DNA from: DASUPK01 sp963747425
GTDB taxonomy: Bacteria > Actinomycetota > Thermoleophilia > Solirubrobacterales > 70-9
NCBI GenBank assembly: GCA_963747425.1
Contig: CAVVFJ010000016.1
Span: forward strand, 1-64,000
Length of the DNA: 64,000 nt
Reading direction: 5' to 3'
Part shown: piece by piece, positions 26,292 to 34,418 of the stretch
Layout of the letters: every line of letters begins with the position of its first letter
Numbering within the stretch: position 1 is the stretch's first letter
Notes under the pieces: model-generated
The model's database searches: none
The model's input: only the letters and a program-made list of their open reading frames with translations
Told to the model about the DNA's origin: nothing
Position numbers and translations under genes: made by a program

Positions 26292-27211
26292 GCCGAGCAG
26301 TCATCCTCGCCGGCGGTACCGGCGGGGCCAAGCTCGCGGCCGGGATGCAGGACCTGCTGGGCAATGGCCTGTCGGTCGTCGCCAACACCGCCGACGACAT
26401 CGAGACCGCGGGAGTCGACGTCTCCCCCGATCCGGACCTGATCACCTACTGGCTGAGCGGGGAGATCGACGAGGAGCGCGGTTGGGGCATCAAGGGCGAT
26501 TCCTTCACCGTCTTCGACCGGCTGGTCCAGCTGGGGACGCCCGACTGGTTCCGCCTCTCCGACCGCGACCTCGCGACCTGTCTCTATCGCCGCCAGTTCG
26601 TGGCGGAGGGCGGCACCCGGACCGCTGCTCAGGCGCAGATCGCGCGAGCCCTCGGCGTCGAGGCCGCCGTGCTGCCGATGTGCGAGGAGCCGGTCCGCAC
26701 CCGAGTCAGGACCGCGGAGGGGTGGCGAGGCCTGCAGCAGTACCTGGTCGCCGAGCATGCCAAGGCTGAGGTCGAGGAGATCGCGATCGAGGGCATCGCC
26801 GAAGCCAAGCCGACGCCGGAGGTGCTGTCGGCGATCTCAGCGGCCGAGGCGATCGTGATCGGGCCCTCGAACCCGGTGATCTCGATCGGGCCGATCGTCT
26901 CCATGCCGGCCCTGCGCAAAGCACTGGCGGCTTCCGCGGCACCCGTCGTCGCGGTCAGCCCATACGTGGCCGGCCGAGTGGTCAAGGGCCCAACCGACCT
27001 CTTCATGCGAGCCGTGGACCGTCCATCGACCGCTGCGGGCGCCGCCTCGCTGTACGAGGGGCTGATCGACGGCATGCTCTGCGACCCCGAGGATCCGGAT
27101 CCCGCGCCCGACGGGGTCAGGGTGATGAGCTGCCCGACCCTGATGGAAGGCCGCGACGGCCGGCGCAGCCTGGCCGAGCGAACCCTCGAGTTCGCCTCGA
27201 CACTGAGATAG
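26288..27211 (+). CDS. cofD: 2-phospho-L-lactate transferase CofD/FbiA
   Basis: Joins the lactyl- or enolpyruvyl-diphospho-guanosine moiety to FO, giving F420-0 or its dehydro form. 307 residues; AVILAGGTGGAKLAAGM at the N-terminus, NTADDIETAGVDVSPD, WGIKGDSFTVFDRL, and GPSNPVISIGPIV. Full length for the family. Overlaps npdG by 4 bases and is followed after 61 bases by cofC. Confidence 0.94.
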   Translation: MSRAVILAGGTGGAKLAAGMQDLLGNGLSVVANTADDIETAGVDVSPDPDLITYWLSGEIDEERGWGIKGDSFTVFDRLVQLGTPDWFRLSDRDLATCLYRRQFVAEGGTRTAAQAQIARALGVEAAVLPMCEEPVRTRVRTAEGWRGLQQYLVAEHAKAEVEEIAIEGIAEAKPTPEVLSAISAAEAIVIGPSNPVISIGPIVSMPALRKALAASAAPVVAVSPYVAGRVVKGPTDLFMRAVDRPSTAAGAASLYEGLIDGMLCDPEDPDPAPDGVRVMSCPTLMEGRDGRRSLAERTLEFASTLR

Positions 27212-27272
27212 GACGGTTGGATCTCCGCAAACTGGGGTATGTTCGGCGCCTCACCCGGTAGCCTGACTGTCC

Positions 27273-27962
27273 GTGGGGGCGGATTCCGACAACTTGCACA
27301 CGACCGCGATCGTTCCGGTGAAGGGGCTTTCGGTCGCCAATGGGCGGCTCGATGGCACCCTGTCCTTGGAGGAGCGCAATCGCCTGGCCGAAGCCCTCTT
27401 CCTCGACCTGATCATGAAGCTGCGCCGCTGCCGCTGCCTGGACGACGTCCTCGTCGTCACCTCCGACCCATCGGTCGGGCGCCAGGCGCGCTGGTTCGGC
27501 AACAAGGTCCTCATGCAGGAGCGCGACGAGGGACACTCGGAGGCGGCAATCGCCGGTGCGCGCGCCGCAATGGCCGAGGGCGCCGACCGCGTCGCGATGC
27601 TCCCCGTCGACTGTCCGATGCTCGACCCGGAGGAGCTCGACGCGCACATCGGACGCTCCGCTCGGACCGTCCTGATCGTCCCCGATCGTCATGGCACCGG
27701 CACCAACGCCCTCGTGCTCGCGCCCCCGGAGGTCTTCCTCCCTGCCTTCGGCCCGGATAGCTGCGCCCGGCACGTGAGCCGCGCGCGAGCCGCGGGGATC
27801 AGCTTCGCACTGGAGGAGATCGAGTCGATGGGCATGGACCTCGATACACCCGAGGACATGTCGCTGCTGCGCGACCGCCTGCTACTCGACCCGGAGCCGG
27901 CGCAGCGGACCGCCAAGGTGCTCTGGGAGCTCGGCGACCGCACGCAGCCGACCGCCGCTTAG
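27273..27962 (+). CDS. cofC: Phospholactate/PEP guanylyltransferase CofC/FbiD
   Basis: Nucleotidyltransferase that activates 2-phospho-L-lactate (archaea) or phosphoenolpyruvate (mycobacteria) with GTP. 229 residues; IVPVKGLSVANGRL, MLPVDCPMLDPEEL and the substrate loop DRHGTGTNALVLAPP. GTG start. Which three-carbon acid is used cannot be decided by reading; PEP is usual in actinobacteria. Followed directly by the hairpin at 27969 and cofE. Confidence 0.9.
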   Translation: MGADSDNLHTTAIVPVKGLSVANGRLDGTLSLEERNRLAEALFLDLIMKLRRCRCLDDVLVVTSDPSVGRQARWFGNKVLMQERDEGHSEAAIAGARAAMAEGADRVAMLPVDCPMLDPEELDAHIGRSARTVLIVPDRHGTGTNALVLAPPEVFLPAFGPDSCARHVSRARAAGISFALEEIESMGMDLDTPEDMSLLRDRLLLDPEPAQRTAKVLWELGDRTQPTAA

Positions 27963-27968
27963 TTTGTT

Positions 27969-27992
27969 CGGCGGCGGGGTTTGTGGCCGCCG
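27969..27992 (+). promoter_or_regulatory. GC hairpin in the cofC-cofE gap
   Basis: CGGCGGC (27969-27975) pairs perfectly with GCCGCCG (27986-27992), loop GGGGTTTGTG. It matches the hairpin at 21847-21870 at 22 of 24 bases, with loop TTTGTG kept. It begins 6 bases after the cofC stop and ends 3 bases before the cofE ATG, leaving no ordinary ribosome-binding site. Could attenuate cofE expression. Confidence 0.55.
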
Positions 27993-27995
27993 GTG

Positions 27996-28748
27996 ATGGG
28001 GAGTGCCCGTGAGCTGCGGATCAGGCCCCTGGTCGGCCTGCCCGAGCTGCACGAGGGCGACGACCTCGGCCGCCTGATCGCTGGGGCCTCCGAGCCCACG
28101 GCGGACGAGGTCGTGGTGATCTCCCAGAAGGCCGTCTCGAAGGTGGAGGGTCGGGTGCGCGCGCTAGCGGACGTCGAGCCCGGCGAGCGCGCCCGGAAGC
28201 TTGCCGCCGAGCTCAACAAGGACCCGGCAATGGTCGAGCTGGTGTTGACCGAGAGCGCCCGAGTCGTCCGCGCCGAGCGTGGTGTGCTGATCACCGAGAC
28301 CAATGAGGGATGGGTCTGCGCCAACGCCGGGATTGACTCCTCGAACCTCGCCGTCGGACAGGTCTCGCTGCTCCCCGTGGACGGCGACGCCTCCGCCCGG
28401 CGGATTCGTGCTGAAATCGCCGCGGCCTCAGGCGCCTCGCCCGCGGTCGTGATCGCCGACAGCTTCGGCCGAGCCTGGCGGGTCGGGCAGGCGGACATCG
28501 CGATCGGCTGCGCGGGCATCGAGCCACTCGCGGACTGGCGGGGCAGGCCGGATCGTCAGGGCGGTGAGCTTACGGCCACGCAGATTGCCATCGCCGACGA
28601 GCTCGCCTCCGCTGCGGACCTCACCCGTGACAAGGACTCCGGTGCGCCGGGAGCGGTCATCTCAGGACTCGGAGATCTCGTGACCGTAGATGACGGCCCG
28701 GGAGCCGGGTCGCTGCGGCGGGCGGCCGACGAGGATCTGTTCCGCTGA
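27996..28748 (+). CDS. cofE: F420-0:gamma-glutamyl ligase CofE (no nitroreductase domain)
   Basis: Adds the glutamate tail to F420-0 using GTP. 250 residues; VVVISQKAVSKVEGR, ITETNEGWVCANAGIDSSN, and DSFGRAWRVGQADIAIGCAG are CofE signature blocks. In mycobacteria FbiB carries an extra C-terminal FMN domain that reduces dehydro-F420-0; it is absent here. ATG 27996 taken as start although it has no clear Shine-Dalgarno; GTG 27993 or TTG 27981 are alternatives. Stop abuts the facing cupin stop. Confidence 0.92.
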   Translation: MGSARELRIRPLVGLPELHEGDDLGRLIAGASEPTADEVVVISQKAVSKVEGRVRALADVEPGERARKLAAELNKDPAMVELVLTESARVVRAERGVLITETNEGWVCANAGIDSSNLAVGQVSLLPVDGDASARRIRAEIAAASGASPAVVIADSFGRAWRVGQADIAIGCAGIEPLADWRGRPDRQGGELTATQIAIADELASAADLTRDKDSGAPGAVISGLGDLVTVDDGPGAGSLRRAADEDLFR

Positions 28749-29174
28749 CTAAAGCGCCGGAGTGGCGTGCTTCGACTTGATGTCGTCCATCGAGGGCGGC
28801 TTGGTGCCCTCGTGGGTGAACTCCGGAGGCTCGTAGACCTTGCCCGGCGTCGCGCCCATCGCGATGACGCGGGCCGGCTCGTCGCCGGTGACGAACTTGC
28901 GCTTCTCGGTCGCGCCGACCCGCGCGAACACCCCCGGCTCGAGCTCGTGCTCCTCCCCACCGACCACGAGCGTGGCCCGGCCGGAAACCACGGTGTAGAC
29001 CTCCTCCTGGTCGTCGTGGGTCTGGTCGTGCTCGGGGAAGTGCTTGAAGTTCGGCGGCAGGTCGATGACGGCGAGACCGAACGAGCTCACACCGAGCCCC
29101 GCCCGTACTCGCCGGAAACCCCCACCGAAGATCGCCTCGAAGTCCTCGACACGCTTCACGGTCACGTCTGGCAT
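28749..29174 (-). CDS. Cupin-domain protein
   Basis: 141 residues, single double-stranded beta-helix domain. Motif 1 HDQTHDDQEEVYTVVSGRA supplies two His and one Glu as metal ligands; motif 2 is weaker (VGATEKRKFVTGDEPARV). Function unknown; related proteins include small dioxygenases and sugar-binding proteins. ATG 29174 is preceded by GGGGAGAGGAAAG. Converges on cofE with no gap between the stops. Confidence 0.8.
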   Translation of the reverse strand: MPDVTVKRVEDFEAIFGGGFRRVRAGLGVSSFGLAVIDLPPNFKHFPEHDQTHDDQEEVYTVVSGRATLVVGGEEHELEPGVFARVGATEKRKFVTGDEPARVIAMGATPGKVYEPPEFTHEGTKPPSMDDIKSKHATPAL

Positions 29175-29198
29175 TTCGCTCTTTCCTCTCCCCGGTGA

Positions 29199-29228
29199 TG
29201 CGGGGGTGCGCCGGAAGCGCAACCCGTT
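29199..29228 (+). promoter_or_regulatory. Asymmetric hairpin element, copy 3
   Basis: TGCGGGGGTGCGCC, loop, then GCGCAACCCGTT. The GGGTGCGC/GCGCAACCC stem keeps the bulged A but has different inner pairs from copies 1 and 2. It lies between two minus-strand genes, in antisense orientation to both. Confidence 0.55.
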
Positions 29229-29240
29229 TCATCCGGGAGG

Positions 29241-30230
29241 CTACTCGCCAATCGCAAGGACGGCGGAGCCCTCGACCCTACCGTGACGAATGTCATCCAA
29301 CGCACGGTTGGCGTCGGCCAGCGGATAGGTCTGGATGCGAGTCTCGACCGGCACGCTCGCGGCCAGGGGAAGGAACTCCTCGCCGTCGCGGCGGGTCAGG
29401 TTGGCCACCGACCGCATCGTTCGCTCGTGCCAGAGCAACTCATACGGAAAGGCGGGGATGTCGCTCATGTGGATTCCCGCCGACACAACGGTCCCGCCGG
29501 GCGCCATGGCGCGGAGCGCCTCGACCATCAGATCGCCGACCGGCGCGAAGACGATCGCCGCATCCAGATCTGAGGCCGCGGGGTCGCCGACGGCGCCCGC
29601 CCACTCCGCACCAAGGGTGCGTGCAAGCTCCTGTGTCTCGGAATCGCCCTCGCGCGTCAGGGCATAGACGCGCCAGCCTCGGGCGACGGCGACCTGGCAG
29701 ATGATGTGCGCCGATGAGCCGAAGCCGTACAGGCCGAGGCGTTCGCCCTCGCCAGCCAATCGCAGCGAGCGGAAGCCGATCAGTCCGGCGCAGAGAAGGG
29801 GCGCGATGTGATCGTCGGACTGCTCGGCCTGAATCGGGAAGCAGAAGCGCTCGTCGGCCACCGCCCGCTCCGCATAGCCGCCGTCGAGGTCGTAGCCCGT
29901 GAACTTCGCCTGTTCGCAGAGGTTCTCCCGTTCGGAGCGGCAGTAGCGGCAGGTCCCGTCGGTCCAGCCCAGCCATGGAACACCGACGCGGTCACCTTCC
30001 GCGAACCGGGTCGCTCCCTCCCCCGCCCCGATCACCCGGCCGACGATCTGATGCCCGAGCACCAGGGGGAGTTTCGGCTCGGCGAGCTCGCCGTCGACGA
30101 TGTGGAGGTCGGTGCGGCAGACGCCGCAGGCGGAGACCTCGATCAGGATCTGGCCCTCAGCCGGCTCAGGGTCGGGCAGATCGCGTTCGACCAGCGGCTG
30201 CCCGGGGGCCTCCAGGACCATTGCGCGCAT
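29241..30230 (-). CDS. Zinc-dependent alcohol dehydrogenase
   Basis: MDR-family dehydrogenase, 329 residues. Catalytic zinc ligands: Cys38 region SACGVCRTDLH, and GHQIVGRV. The structural zinc loop TCRYCRSERENLC retains three of the usual cysteines plus a serine/glutamate variation. The nucleotide fold reads GLYGFGSSAHIICQVA. Similar to AdhA-type alcohol dehydrogenases. Substrate unknown. Divergent from the membrane protein at 30325, with hairpin element copy 2 in between. Confidence 0.87.
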   Translation of the reverse strand: MRAMVLEAPGQPLVERDLPDPEPAEGQILIEVSACGVCRTDLHIVDGELAEPKLPLVLGHQIVGRVIGAGEGATRFAEGDRVGVPWLGWTDGTCRYCRSERENLCEQAKFTGYDLDGGYAERAVADERFCFPIQAEQSDDHIAPLLCAGLIGFRSLRLAGEGERLGLYGFGSSAHIICQVAVARGWRVYALTREGDSETQELARTLGAEWAGAVGDPAASDLDAAIVFAPVGDLMVEALRAMAPGGTVVSAGIHMSDIPAFPYELLWHERTMRSVANLTRRDGEEFLPLAASVPVETRIQTYPLADANRALDDIRHGRVEGSAVLAIGE

Positions 30231-30267
30231 GGGCGGATTGTCTCGAATAGGATCGCCGCGGCCTTAA

Positions 30268-30308
30268 TGCGAGGGTGCTCCGCAGGCGAAGCCGAGGAGC
30301 AACCCGTT
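30268..30308 (+). promoter_or_regulatory. Asymmetric hairpin element, copy 2 (long loop)
   Basis: All 41 bases are identical to the reverse complement of 22258-22298. Arms GGGTGCTCC and GGAGCAACCC with one bulged A, 13-base loop containing GGCGAAGCC. It ends 16 bases before the ATG at 30325, in the sense orientation; a separate GGGAGG lies between element and start. Confidence 0.65.
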
Positions 30309-30324
30309 ACGAAAGGGAGGCTCC

Positions 30325-31089
30325 ATGAACGACGATCGCTACGTTGAGTACGGCGCAGCGACCGGCATCGTGTTCGTCATCCTGACGCTGGTCGGATTCG
30401 CCGCGGTCATTCCGACGCCGCCGGATCTGAATGCCCCGTCGCAGGATTGGGCGAGCTACTTTCTCAGCCATCACAGCGCGATTCGCGCCGGGGTGGTGAT
30501 TCTGGCGGTCGCGTTCTTCTTCTACATCTGGTTCCTCGGGACGTTGACGAGTGTGCTGCGGATCGCCAGCGGCACGCCGAGGCTGCCGTCGATCACTCTG
30601 ATCGGGGGCGTCATCGGAGGCTCGTGCCTGCTGGTCGGCCTCGCCGCGGAAGCGGTCGCGGCGTATCGCCCGCAGGGCGTCGACCCGCTGATCACCCGGG
30701 CGCTGAATGACATCTTCGTGCTGGTCGGTGTGGCCGCGATTCCAGCGTTCACCGCGTTCTTCGCGGCGACCGCGATCGTGCTCCTGCGGAGCGGTGCGTT
30801 CCCGGCCTGGCTCGGCTGGCTGACGGCCGTCGCGGCGGCGGTTCAACCGCTCACCTTCGGCGCCCTCTTCACCAAGAGCGGGCCGTTCGCGGGCGACGGC
30901 CCACTCGGGCTGTTCGTGCCGCTGATCGTCTCCTCCGTGACGTTCTTCGCCCTCAGCGCGCTGATCACCGCCTGGGCGCGCAACGCGACGAAGACCGGGA
31001 ACCCCAGCCTCACCGATCGAATTCGCGGCGCAGTCACTGGCGCGGCGAGCGGTGCGGCCGCGGGAGCCCGAGAGGGCCGTTCCGTCTAG
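30325..31089 (+). CDS. Six-helix membrane protein of unknown function
   Basis: 254 residues with about six hydrophobic segments (10-30, 55-75, 90-112, 128-150, 158-178, 195-217) and a Ala/Gly/Arg-rich tail. DUF4386-like appearance is possible, but I do not recognise a specific family motif. ATG 30325 has GGGAGG 6 bases before it. Preceded by hairpin element copy 2. The stop overlaps the convergent fbiC stop by 4 bases (CTAG). Confidence 0.7.
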   Translation: MNDDRYVEYGAATGIVFVILTLVGFAAVIPTPPDLNAPSQDWASYFLSHHSAIRAGVVILAVAFFFYIWFLGTLTSVLRIASGTPRLPSITLIGGVIGGSCLLVGLAAEAVAAYRPQGVDPLITRALNDIFVLVGVAAIPAFTAFFAATAIVLLRSGAFPAWLGWLTAVAAAVQPLTFGALFTKSGPFAGDGPLGLFVPLIVSSVTFFALSALITAWARNATKTGNPSLTDRIRGAVTGAASGAAAGAREGRSV

Positions 31090-33350
31090 TACGTCTCGAC
31101 GATCTCGTAGAGCGTCGTCCGCTGGGCCGGAGTCCGACCGGCCCGGCGGGCGGCTTCTATGAGCTGCTCGGGCTCGAGCTTGACGCCGTGGTGGGAGCCG
31201 GCCATGCGCGAGATGTTCTCCTCCATCAGCGTCCCCCCGAGGTCGTTGACGCCCCAGCTCAGGCTCTCGGTGGCGGCATCGAGCCCCATCTTCACCCAGC
31301 TCGCCTGCAGGTTCGGGATCGTCTTGCCGAGCGCGAGCCGGAACGCGGCGGTGTGCTTGAGGTTGTCGCGACGTGAGATCTCCTCCACCCCGTGCGTGCG
31401 GCCGAGCAGGGTGTTGAACGGGATGAAGCTGAGCGGGACGAACTCCGTGATCCCGCCGGTCCGTTCCTGCAGCTGGCGCACGATGCGCATGTGGCGCGCG
31501 AGCTCGCGCGGTTCCTCGATGTGCCCGAACATCACCGTCGAGGTCGAGCGCAGTCCCGCGCGGTGCGAGGCCTCGATGATCTCGACCCAGCGGGCGACCG
31601 GCAGCTTGTTCGGCGAGATCCTCTGACGGACCCCATCGTCCAGCACCTCGGCGGCGGTGCCCGGCGTCGAGCCGAGGCCGCACTCGATCAGGTACTCGAA
31701 CACTGAGTCGGGTGAGCGCCCGGACCGCTCGCACATGTAGTGGACCTCCATCGGCGAGTAGGCGTGCAGGTGGATGTCCGGCGCGCACTCCTTCGCGAAC
31801 CGCAGCCAGCGCCCGTAGTCCTCGAGCGTGTACTCGGGATGGATCCCGCCCTGCATGCAGATCTCGGTCGCGCCGAAGTCGATCGCCTCCTCGACGCGCG
31901 CGGCGAAGTCATCCTCGCTGACGAGATAGGCATCCGGCGAGCGCTTCCCCTGGCCGAACCCGCAGAAGGCGCACCCGACCACGCAGACGTTGGTGAAGTT
32001 GATGTTCCGGTTGACGACGAAGGTCGCCACCTCGCCCGCGAGCTCGGCGCGCAGCTCGTCCGCCGCGACTCGCATGTCCTCGATCACCTCGGGCCGGGTC
32101 TCCGAGAAGAGGGCGGTCAGCTCCTCCTCGCTGAGCTCTTCCCCGCGCCGGCCCCTCTCGATGGCGCGAGGCGCCACCTCGGGCGCCGGCGGCGTCTCCT
32201 GGCGGCGGCCGGAGCCTCGCCTCGGGATGAAGCTCCAGTACTTGAGCTTGACGACGTCGAGGACGCCCTGCTCCATCCACTCGGGGTCGAGGTATTGGGG
32301 GTAGGCGCAGAGTCGCTCCGTCAGGGCGTAGCCGCGCGGCGCCAACTCCTTGCGCACCTGGTGCGGGCTCGGGAACGGCTCCTCGGGCGAGATGTGATCG
32401 CCATTGCTCGACAGGCCGCCGAGGTCCGTGGCACCCGCCTCGACGAGCTCCGGCCACCAGTCCGCCAGATTCGGCGGCACCTGGACGCCGACATCGGGCA
32501 TCAATCGCCGACACTCCGCGATCAAACGCTTCATGTCCTCGACGCTGATTGGCGTAGCCCAATCGGGCATCGCCGGGGCGGTGGATGCCGGCTCCGGGAC
32601 GTGGGGCGCATCTAGCTGCGCAGGAGGCCCGGCGCCCGTTTCCAAAGCCCGTGTCCCGGGGACGGCGTCCGCCGCCCCGGCCCATCGACTACGTGACGCC
32701 TCATCAGCGATGTCAGCCACCTCAGCGCCGTAGTACCGCGGGTGCGGCACGAAGTTCTGGAGGATCACCTCCTGGACGTGGCCGTACTCGGCGTGCACCG
32801 CGGCGATCGCCTCCAGGGCCCCGACTCGCTCCTCCGGCGCCTCCCCGATGCCGACGAGGATCCCGGTGGTGAACGGAATCCGCAGCTCCCCCGCCAGCCG
32901 GATCGTCTCCAGCCGCTTCGCCGGGTGCTTCGTGGGCGAGCCCTGATGGACGACCAGGTCGGGGTTGATCGATTCGAGCATCAGGCCCTGTGACGCCGTC
33001 ACCTCCCTGACTCGGATCAGGTCCTCTCGGGAGAGGACTCCGAGGTTCGTGTGCGGGAGCAGGCCGCGCTCGAGGGCGCGCTGGCAGGCCCAGACGACGT
33101 ATGAGGTGAAGTCGTCGTGGCCCCATTCCCGCAGACGATCCGCCACCTCGGGATTGACCTCCGGCCGCTCGCCCGTGAGGACCAGGAGCTCTTTGGTGTT
33201 CCTGCGCACCGCCTCCTCCAGGCGCCGCTCGACCTCATCCGGATCGTGGATGTGGGCGCGCCTCGTCGCGAAGGCGCAGTACTTGCAGTAGCACTGGCAC
33301 GTCCTCGAGAGCGAGAGCGTGTAGTTGCGCGAGAAGGTGACCCTGCGCAT
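31086..33350 (-). CDS. fbiC: FO synthase, fused CofG-CofH (FbiC)
   Basis: Makes the deazaflavin FO from tyrosine and a pyrimidine precursor with two radical SAM domains. 754 residues. CofG half: cluster motif C18-x3-C22-x2-C25 (CQCYCKYC). CofH half: second cluster CVVGCAFC near 455, with CMQGGIHPEYTLEDY and SSTVMFGHIEEP-like blocks. A segment of about 55 residues at roughly 205-262, rich in Ala, Pro and Gly, interrupts the CofG barrel. Full length otherwise. Completes the F420 set with the plus-strand genes at 25.6-28.7 kb. Confidence 0.95.
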   Translation of the reverse strand: MRRVTFSRNYTLSLSRTCQCYCKYCAFATRRAHIHDPDEVERRLEEAVRRNTKELLVLTGERPEVNPEVADRLREWGHDDFTSYVVWACQRALERGLLPHTNLGVLSREDLIRVREVTASQGLMLESINPDLVVHQGSPTKHPAKRLETIRLAGELRIPFTTGILVGIGEAPEERVGALEAIAAVHAEYGHVQEVILQNFVPHPRYYGAEVADIADEASRSRWAGAADAVPGTRALETGAGPPAQLDAPHVPEPASTAPAMPDWATPISVEDMKRLIAECRRLMPDVGVQVPPNLADWWPELVEAGATDLGGLSSNGDHISPEEPFPSPHQVRKELAPRGYALTERLCAYPQYLDPEWMEQGVLDVVKLKYWSFIPRRGSGRRQETPPAPEVAPRAIERGRRGEELSEEELTALFSETRPEVIEDMRVAADELRAELAGEVATFVVNRNINFTNVCVVGCAFCGFGQGKRSPDAYLVSEDDFAARVEEAIDFGATEICMQGGIHPEYTLEDYGRWLRFAKECAPDIHLHAYSPMEVHYMCERSGRSPDSVFEYLIECGLGSTPGTAAEVLDDGVRQRISPNKLPVARWVEIIEASHRAGLRSTSTVMFGHIEEPRELARHMRIVRQLQERTGGITEFVPLSFIPFNTLLGRTHGVEEISRRDNLKHTAAFRLALGKTIPNLQASWVKMGLDAATESLSWGVNDLGGTLMEENISRMAGSHHGVKLEPEQLIEAARRAGRTPAQRTTLYEIVETY

Positions 33351-33387
33351 TGCAGGGCAAACCTAGCGAAGTGCCTGTGCCGGCCGG

Positions 33388-34209
33388 CTAACTGCCCGCG
33401 ATGCCGCCTGGGGGCGACGACGGCGGAGGACCGCCTGGGCCCTGACGCAGCGGCGGAGCCTCGCCGGCGGGCGGTGCCGGGCCGCGTGGCGCCACGGTGT
33501 CGGCAGCCTCCTGCACGGGGCCGCTCGAGGGCTCGATGATGAACTTGTAGACCGCCGCCGCCAGCAGAGCGCCGACGAGCGGGCCGACGATGTAGGCCCA
33601 TGCATCGGCGAAGTGGTTGCCGACGAGGGCGGGGCCGAACCAGCGGGCGGGGTTGAACGAGCCGCCGGTCAGAGGCCCGAGGACCATGACGGCCATGCCG
33701 AGCGCGCCGCCGATCGAGATCGCGGCCCAGCGCCGGACCTCCGGGTTCAGCGCGACGGCGAGCACGGTGAGCACGAGGATGAAGGCGCCGATGCCCTCGA
33801 TCATCGCGCCCTGGGTGGCGCCGCCGATCAGGGGGCTGATCTTCGGGGTCCCGTAGTCCGAGGCGCGTCCCTCGTCGAGGATGAAGGCCTTGGTGAGCAG
33901 CGCGCCGAGCACGCCACCGGAGAGCTGCGCCAGGATGTAGACGAGGCCGTCGATTGGGTCGATCCGCCGCACCGCGATGAACGCGGTGGTGACGATGGGG
34001 TTGAAGTGACCGCCGCTCGCCACCCCGATGCTGATGATCAATCCGAAGAGAAGGAGGAAGTGCGTCAGCCCGACTACCGCGAAGTCCGAACCGAACTGAG
34101 GGTTCTGGCCGACGGCCACGTAGAGCGAGACGACCATGGTGATGAAGAAGACCAGGAGCAGCGTCCCGACCAACTCTGCGATATACGCCGCTAGACCTCG
34201 ATCTTGCAC
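33388..34209 (-). CDS. MIP-family channel (aquaporin)
   Basis: 273 residues, six membrane segments with two half-helices. First pore motif reads N70-P71-I72 (GGHFNPIVTTA) rather than NPA; second is canonical N186-P187-A188-R189 (GGSFNPARWFGP). The last 45 residues are Pro/Gly/Ala-rich. GTG start at 34209 follows GAGGAGG by 9 bases. Water, glycerol or small-solute specificity cannot be set from this. The upstream region carries hairpin element copies 4 and 5. Confidence 0.88.
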   Translation of the reverse strand: MQDRGLAAYIAELVGTLLLVFFITMVVSLYVAVGQNPQFGSDFAVVGLTHFLLLFGLIISIGVASGGHFNPIVTTAFIAVRRIDPIDGLVYILAQLSGGVLGALLTKAFILDEGRASDYGTPKISPLIGGATQGAMIEGIGAFILVLTVLAVALNPEVRRWAAISIGGALGMAVMVLGPLTGGSFNPARWFGPALVGNHFADAWAYIVGPLVGALLAAAVYKFIIEPSSGPVQEAADTVAPRGPAPPAGEAPPLRQGPGGPPPSSPPGGIAGS

Positions 34210-34231
34210 TTTGAAGTGACCTCCTCGTAGG

Positions 34232-34261
34232 TGCGAGGGTGCTCCGTGGGAGCAACCCGTC
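34232..34261 (+). promoter_or_regulatory. Asymmetric hairpin element, copy 4 (short loop)
   Basis: TGCGAGGGTGCTCC, short loop GTG, then GGAGCAACCCGTC. Same arms as copies 1 and 2 but without the long loop; GGCGAAGCC, found in the loop of those copies, occurs just downstream at 34266-34274. Lies in the divergent gap between aquaporin and binding-protein genes, pointing toward copy 5. Confidence 0.6.
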
Positions 34262-34369
34262 TTATGGCGAAGCCATCTGCCACCAGCTCCGACCGACAGC
34301 GGCGCGCAGTCTAACCGCATTTCCGGCTGGGCCGAGACCCCTGCCGCAACCTTTTATCCCGCCCTTATG

Positions 34370-34401
34370 AATCGGGTCGCTCCTCTCGGAGCGCCCTCGC
34401 A
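34370..34401 (-). promoter_or_regulatory. Asymmetric hairpin element, copy 5 (covarying)
   Basis: Minus-strand reading: TGCGAGGGCGCTCC, loop GAGA, GGAGCGACCCGATT. Relative to copies 1 and 2 the T-A pair next to the bulge has become C-G, with the bulged A and flanks kept, which points to a conserved structure. It ends 18 bases before the ATG of the binding-protein gene, in antisense. Confidence 0.6.
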
Positions 34402-34418
34402 TATAGGGTCAGCCGCGA

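Noticed and set aside
22258..34401. Known riboswitch (SAM, glycine, fluoride, ZTP or guanidine) for the recurrent hairpin
   Set aside because: The conserved cores of those families are not present, and the element is a single stem of about 30-41 bases, found next to unrelated genes.
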